A DNA stretch of 41,913 bases from the IMG/VR virus record IMGVR_UViG_3300023099_000012, positions 1-41,913 of that record; one strand, 5' to 3'. The notes beneath the pieces were generated by a model. It saw only the letters and a program-made list of their open reading frames with translations, was not told where the DNA came from and did no database searches. The position numbers were made by a program, and so were the translations under genes. The DNA comes from a virus. This document shows, in pieces, positions 39,317-41,913 of the stretch (position 1 is the stretch's first letter; every line of letters starts with the position of its first letter).

Positions 39317-39467
39317 AGGTATTGCAAAAGCAATGGCTGAACAATGGAGTGAATTTATTTTGAAAAACAAATAAAATATATGTCTATTTGCTGGCGTAAT
39401 TTCCACCACATATAAAAAGACTTGAAAATTTAACATATTAAAAAGGTGTACAATTAAATAAAAGGCG

Positions 39468-39475
39468 TATATTTG
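39468..39475 (+). promoter_or_regulatory. Promoter of right-end small-gene operon
   Basis: TATATTTG, 26 bases before ATG 39502. No structured leader is evident between them. Confidence 0.55.
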
Positions 39476-39501
39476 AATAATAATTAAAACACTTATTTAT
39501 T

Positions 39502-39672
39502 ATGATACAAGACGCACAAGATCAAATCGATTTAATTATGAAATTTAAAGACGTAAAAAATATTTACTTCTTGCAAAAAGGAATAATATCTGTAAAATTT
39601 CACAGCGAACCAAAAAGAATCCATTTCAAAACACTATTACAAGTTGTTGAGTTTGCAGAGGTAAAAGAGTAA
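39502..39672 (+). CDS. Hypothetical protein, 56 aa
   Basis: ATG 39502. MIQDAQDQIDLIMKFKDVKN..., a small alpha/beta protein with a basic core (SVKFHSEPKRIHFKTLLQVV). First gene of the right-end unit. No family recognised. Confidence 0.6.
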   Translation: MIQDAQDQIDLIMKFKDVKNIYFLQKGIISVKFHSEPKRIHFKTLLQVVEFAEVKE

Positions 39673-39681
39673 ATTATAAAC

Positions 39682-39699
39682 GCCCTCTGAAAAGGGGGC
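39682..39699. other. Hairpin before small DNA-binding-type gene
   Basis: GCCCTC (39682-39687) pairs with GGGGGC (39694-39699), one U.G, six-base loop. It lies 13 bases before ATG 39713. Without a T run it is not a terminator; possibly translational. Confidence 0.5.
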
Positions 39700-39712
39700 A
39701 AAATTAAATAAT

Positions 39713-39922
39713 ATGTCAAGAAGGAAATTATTCCCGGAAGGTAAAAAAGAAAGATACCACGTAAACGTAAATGCAGACTTCAAGGAGCAGACTATTAGCG
39801 AGATAAAGCCAATCCTTGAAAAGTACCATTTGAAAGATGGAGAAACGGAATCCGAGCTTATAAAAAGAATCCAGGATATGAATTTATCCAAATGCGAAAA
39901 CGAATCATTAAAAAATAAATAA
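39713..39922 (+). CDS. Small basic protein, 69 aa, possible ribbon-helix-helix
   Basis: MSRRKLFPEGKKERYHVNVN then DFKEQTISEIKPILEKYHLK: basic N-terminus, one strand, then helices, in the style of ribbon-helix-helix proteins. Its layout resembles the protein at 24025. It may bind DNA; no target visible. Confidence 0.6.
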   Translation: MSRRKLFPEGKKERYHVNVNADFKEQTISEIKPILEKYHLKDGETESELIKRIQDMNLSKCENESLKNK

Positions 39923-39924
39923 TT

Positions 39925-40947
39925 ATGGGAAAGTATAAAAAACTACTCAATCGAGTAGAAAAGATAGAAAAGCATATTTCTGAAAATACGGAAGTAGTTG
40001 TTGAATTGACTGAACTTCCTGAAAAGTGGAGTATAGCTGTTACTGAAGAAAATAAAGAATATTTAAAAAAATACCTTCACAATGATGAATGTATATTTTA
40101 TAATATGTTTTATAAAGTAACAATTGGTAGTTACTTCGGTTTTATGTCAGGAAACAATTGTGGTCACAGTCAAAAATATAATACAGAAGAATACACCGAA
40201 ATAACTTTCGATCAATTTAAGAAATGGGTATTGAAAGAGGATGCACCGATTCAGGGCAACCCTGAAGAAGTCGGTAAATCTGCTAAAATTGAATATAGAC
40301 CAAGCGGAACATTTGAAAGTATTGAAGATTTTTGCCTTGACCAACTCAAAGATAAATATTCAATAACTTTAAAAAAACCTGATATCGGCAATACCGATAA
40401 CAGCTCATCGATAAGAAATATTCAGGTAAAAGTAACATCACAGGAAAAAGCTAATGAATGCATTTTTATAGCTAAGTCTTATGGAGAAGAAATCTCAGAT
40501 ATAGGAACCTATGCTTATGGATTATATTTTGGACACAATGGTTCAAGACACGATGGTAAATTTGGTTTTTATTATTATGATAAAAATCAAGAAGAAATAT
40601 CAATGGATGAGTTTAGACATCGTTTCGCAAACAAAAAAATAAAACCTGTCGAATTCGACACCTTTCAAAAACCTGCCCTAAGTACTACTGAGGATAGCCA
40701 ATCGGAATCTAAAGCAGTCGAATCTGACCACTTAAAAGAAATAGACTGGAGCAAGCAGGGGCAGTTGGTTGAAACTTCAGCTGGAACTATTTACAGAACC
40801 AATGGAAATCATAAAGATGATAAGTTTTCAGCTGTATTTATACAATCTAAAATTGATACAGGATTTAGTTTTGGAGAACGCAGAGACAATTTAAGTAAAA
40901 TTTGTTTCAAACTATGCACCGAACCAATAACACTTAAAAACGAATAA
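39925..40947 (+). CDS. Multi-repeat hypothetical protein, 340 aa
   Basis: It appears built from two related domains: residues 26-107 (LPEKWSIAVTEENKEYLKKY ... YTEITFDQFKKWVL) and residues 160-240 (IQVKVTSQEKANECIFIA ... ISMDEFRHRFA). A third, weaker part lies near the C-terminus. The end motif also occurs in the protein at 30846. This domain is common in Bacteroidota phages; its function is not known to me. Confidence 0.7.
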   Translation: MGKYKKLLNRVEKIEKHISENTEVVVELTELPEKWSIAVTEENKEYLKKYLHNDECIFYNMFYKVTIGSYFGFMSGNNCGHSQKYNTEEYTEITFDQFKKWVLKEDAPIQGNPEEVGKSAKIEYRPSGTFESIEDFCLDQLKDKYSITLKKPDIGNTDNSSSIRNIQVKVTSQEKANECIFIAKSYGEEISDIGTYAYGLYFGHNGSRHDGKFGFYYYDKNQEEISMDEFRHRFANKKIKPVEFDTFQKPALSTTEDSQSESKAVESDHLKEIDWSKQGQLVETSAGTIYRTNGNHKDDKFSAVFIQSKIDTGFSFGERRDNLSKICFKLCTEPITLKNE

Positions 40948-40949
40948 GA

Positions 40950-41210
40950 ATGGAAGAGAATAAAAATAATTTTTATGACAGTCTTTTGGATGTGTTTATT
41001 CTTATTGAAGAAAATAATAATACATCGACACAATAAGCGATTATTAAATTCCAAAAACTCTGGAAGAAAGAAACAAAAGAAGACATTGGAAAAGTAAAAG
41101 CTAATGAAGAAATGAGGAAATCATATAATTCATTTTATAATAGACAAACTATGACCACACTAATAGAAAACAAAGAAAATGTAAAACTAATTATATTGGA
41201 GAAATTATGA
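40950..41210 (+). pseudogene. Small gene interrupted by an in-frame stop
   Basis: ATG 40950 opens 28 codons to TAA 41034-41036; the same frame then continues without a stop for 57 codons to TGA 41208-41210, which overlaps the next start (ATGA). The downstream part reads AIIKFQKLWKKETKEDIGKV and ends LIENKENVKLIILEKL. It looks like one gene of about 86 codons with a nonsense change, or two micro-genes (internal ATG near 41113). Confidence 0.5.
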
Positions 41211-41446
41211 AATTAGAAGAACAAGTAAAAATAGTTTTTAAAAATGATGAAGGGAAAACCATAGAAATGGAGATAACTGTTAAACAATTATTAGAAAACA
41301 CATCTGATGATTTCTATGAGTGGTTAGATGATTCAGAAAATTGTACATCTTCAAGCTGTAATAACGAAAGTCAAAACTTTTGTGATTGCGGTTCTCAATT
41401 TGAAGATTATAAAGTATTTGAGGTTTTATTCAACAATAAGGATTAG
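41207..41446 (+). CDS. Cysteine-rich acidic protein, 79 aa
   Basis: MKLEEQVKIVFKNDEGKTIE then a Cys cluster (CTSSSCNNESQNFCDC) after an acidic helix. The four cysteines could bind a metal. No family recognised. Confidence 0.6.
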   Translation: MKLEEQVKIVFKNDEGKTIEMEITVKQLLENTSDDFYEWLDDSENCTSSSCNNESQNFCDCGSQFEDYKVFEVLFNNKD

Positions 41447-41473
41447 AGAGGTACATCAAAAAAATTAACGATT

Positions 41474-41572
41474 ATGGAACCAATAAAAATATGCGTTGTA
41501 TTTGTGGGTACTTTAAATGAGCCTCACGAGAAATGCAAAGAATGCGGGAAAGAAGAATGGCAACACGACTAA
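41474..41572 (+). CDS. Short zinc-ribbon-like ORF, 32 aa, possibly frameshifted
   Basis: The open frame reads MEPIKICVVFVGTLNEPHEK, then CKECGKEEWQHD. The +1 frame over its first half reads MRCICGYFK, which would supply the first CxC half of a zinc ribbon (CxC...CxxC). A single-base change at TTTAAATGA (41510-41520) would join the two halves. Confidence 0.45.
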   Translation: MEPIKICVVFVGTLNEPHEKCKECGKEEWQHD

Positions 41573-41608
41573 ACAAAACTTGACAAAAAATTAATAATTA
41601 GCAAGAAA

Positions 41609-41913
41609 ATGGAAAACGCAAAACAAAAAGCTATTGAAGAGGCTTATGGAGAACACTGGGAAAAAGTAAAAAATTTCGTTGACGAAAACGGGTGGGTTGA
41701 TTTCAAATTGTTATTTGGAGAAACAGGAAACTCAAGAGGAATATCAGGACTAAAACTTCACACTTTAGATAATTATTCCCCTAAGTACTGTTATTGGAAG
41801 CGCCCTATAGAATTAGACGGAATAGAAGCCAACAACAATTGGATTTCTATACATTCAGAAGAGGATTTGCCTAAAGAAGATTGTGAATGTTTTCTTTATT
41901 TTAAAGATGGTAG
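41609..41913 (+). CDS. DUF551-like protein, N-terminal part
   Basis: ATG 41609; MENAKQKAIEEAYGEHWEKV... runs open to the window end and continues in frame at base 134 through 242. The joined product is 137 residues, a DUF551-like protein. Function unknown. Confidence 0.72.
   Translation, partial: MENAKQKAIEEAYGEHWEKVKNFVDENGWVDFKLLFGETGNSRGISGLKLHTLDNYSPKYCYWKRPIELDGIEANNNWISIHSEEDLPKEDCECFLYFKDG
41788..41913. repeat. Terminal direct repeat (right copy)
   Basis: 126 bases identical to 8-133. The seven bases before it (41781-41787) differ from bases 1-7 at four positions. Confidence 0.9.

Noticed and set aside
1-41913. CRISPR array, insertion sequence or integrase/attachment site
   Set aside because: No regularly spaced repeats, transposase or recombinase motifs were seen.

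Overview
The window is an almost complete genome of a tailed phage of a Bacteroidota host, most likely Flavobacterium or a close relative. The evidence is the strong A+T bias, all genes on the + strand, the host-type promoter box TAnnTTTG, and a siphovirus gene set: HK97-type portal, protease and capsid, a tube protein, a 1170-residue tape measure and no sheath. Bases 8-133 recur exactly at 41788-41913, and one reading frame runs across that join. The contig is therefore a circular (or circularly permuted) unit of 41,780 bp with a 126-bp assembly overlap. I see no integrase, no clear lysogeny repressor and no DNA polymerase.

Layout. 39.5-41.9 kb continuing into 0-2.2 kb: many small genes of unknown role, several of which look broken. 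2.2-4.0 kb: small and large terminase. 4.1-4.8 kb: a small insert of accessory genes including a lipoprotein. 5.0-10.7 kb: portal, a small overlapping gene, prohead protease, capsid, connectors and the tail tube, closed by a terminator. 10.7-23.4 kb: tape measure, tail-tip proteins, a beta-helix tail spike, a secreted fibre-like protein and a small membrane protein, closed by a terminator. 23.5-25.4 kb: small early-type genes including YopX. 25.4-27.2 kb: lysis cassette with membrane proteins, a spanin-like protein and an M15 endolysin. 27.3-27.45 kb: a free-standing tRNA-like RNA with its own promoter and terminator. 27.5-30.0 kb: a DinD-like protein fused to a nuclease-like domain, a SLOG protein and a second, overlapping spanin-like pair. 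30.1-38.5 kb: recombination and replication genes (Rad52/Sak3-like annealing protein, coiled-coil partner, DUF1367, replication initiator, primase-helicase, N6-adenine methylase, NinG). 38.6-39.4 kb: a cytosine methylase whose C-terminus is out of frame.

The most unusual content is RNA. Four, probably five, transcription units start with a Bacteroidota promoter followed within about 10 nt by a leader of about 90 nt with one shared architecture. The order is S1a - S2a - S3a - S1b - S3b - S2b - U-rich tract: a hairpin (S2+S3) whose apical loop (S1b) pairs with the 5' end of the RNA (S1a). The primary sequences differ at every site but the pairing is kept, which suggests a structured cis-acting RNA class that may control termination, RNA stability or translation. 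A second, smaller class of H-type pseudoknots (ACGGTAA...TACCGA...) occurs three times near small DNA-binding-type genes. Function for both is inference; the pairings are read directly from the sequence.
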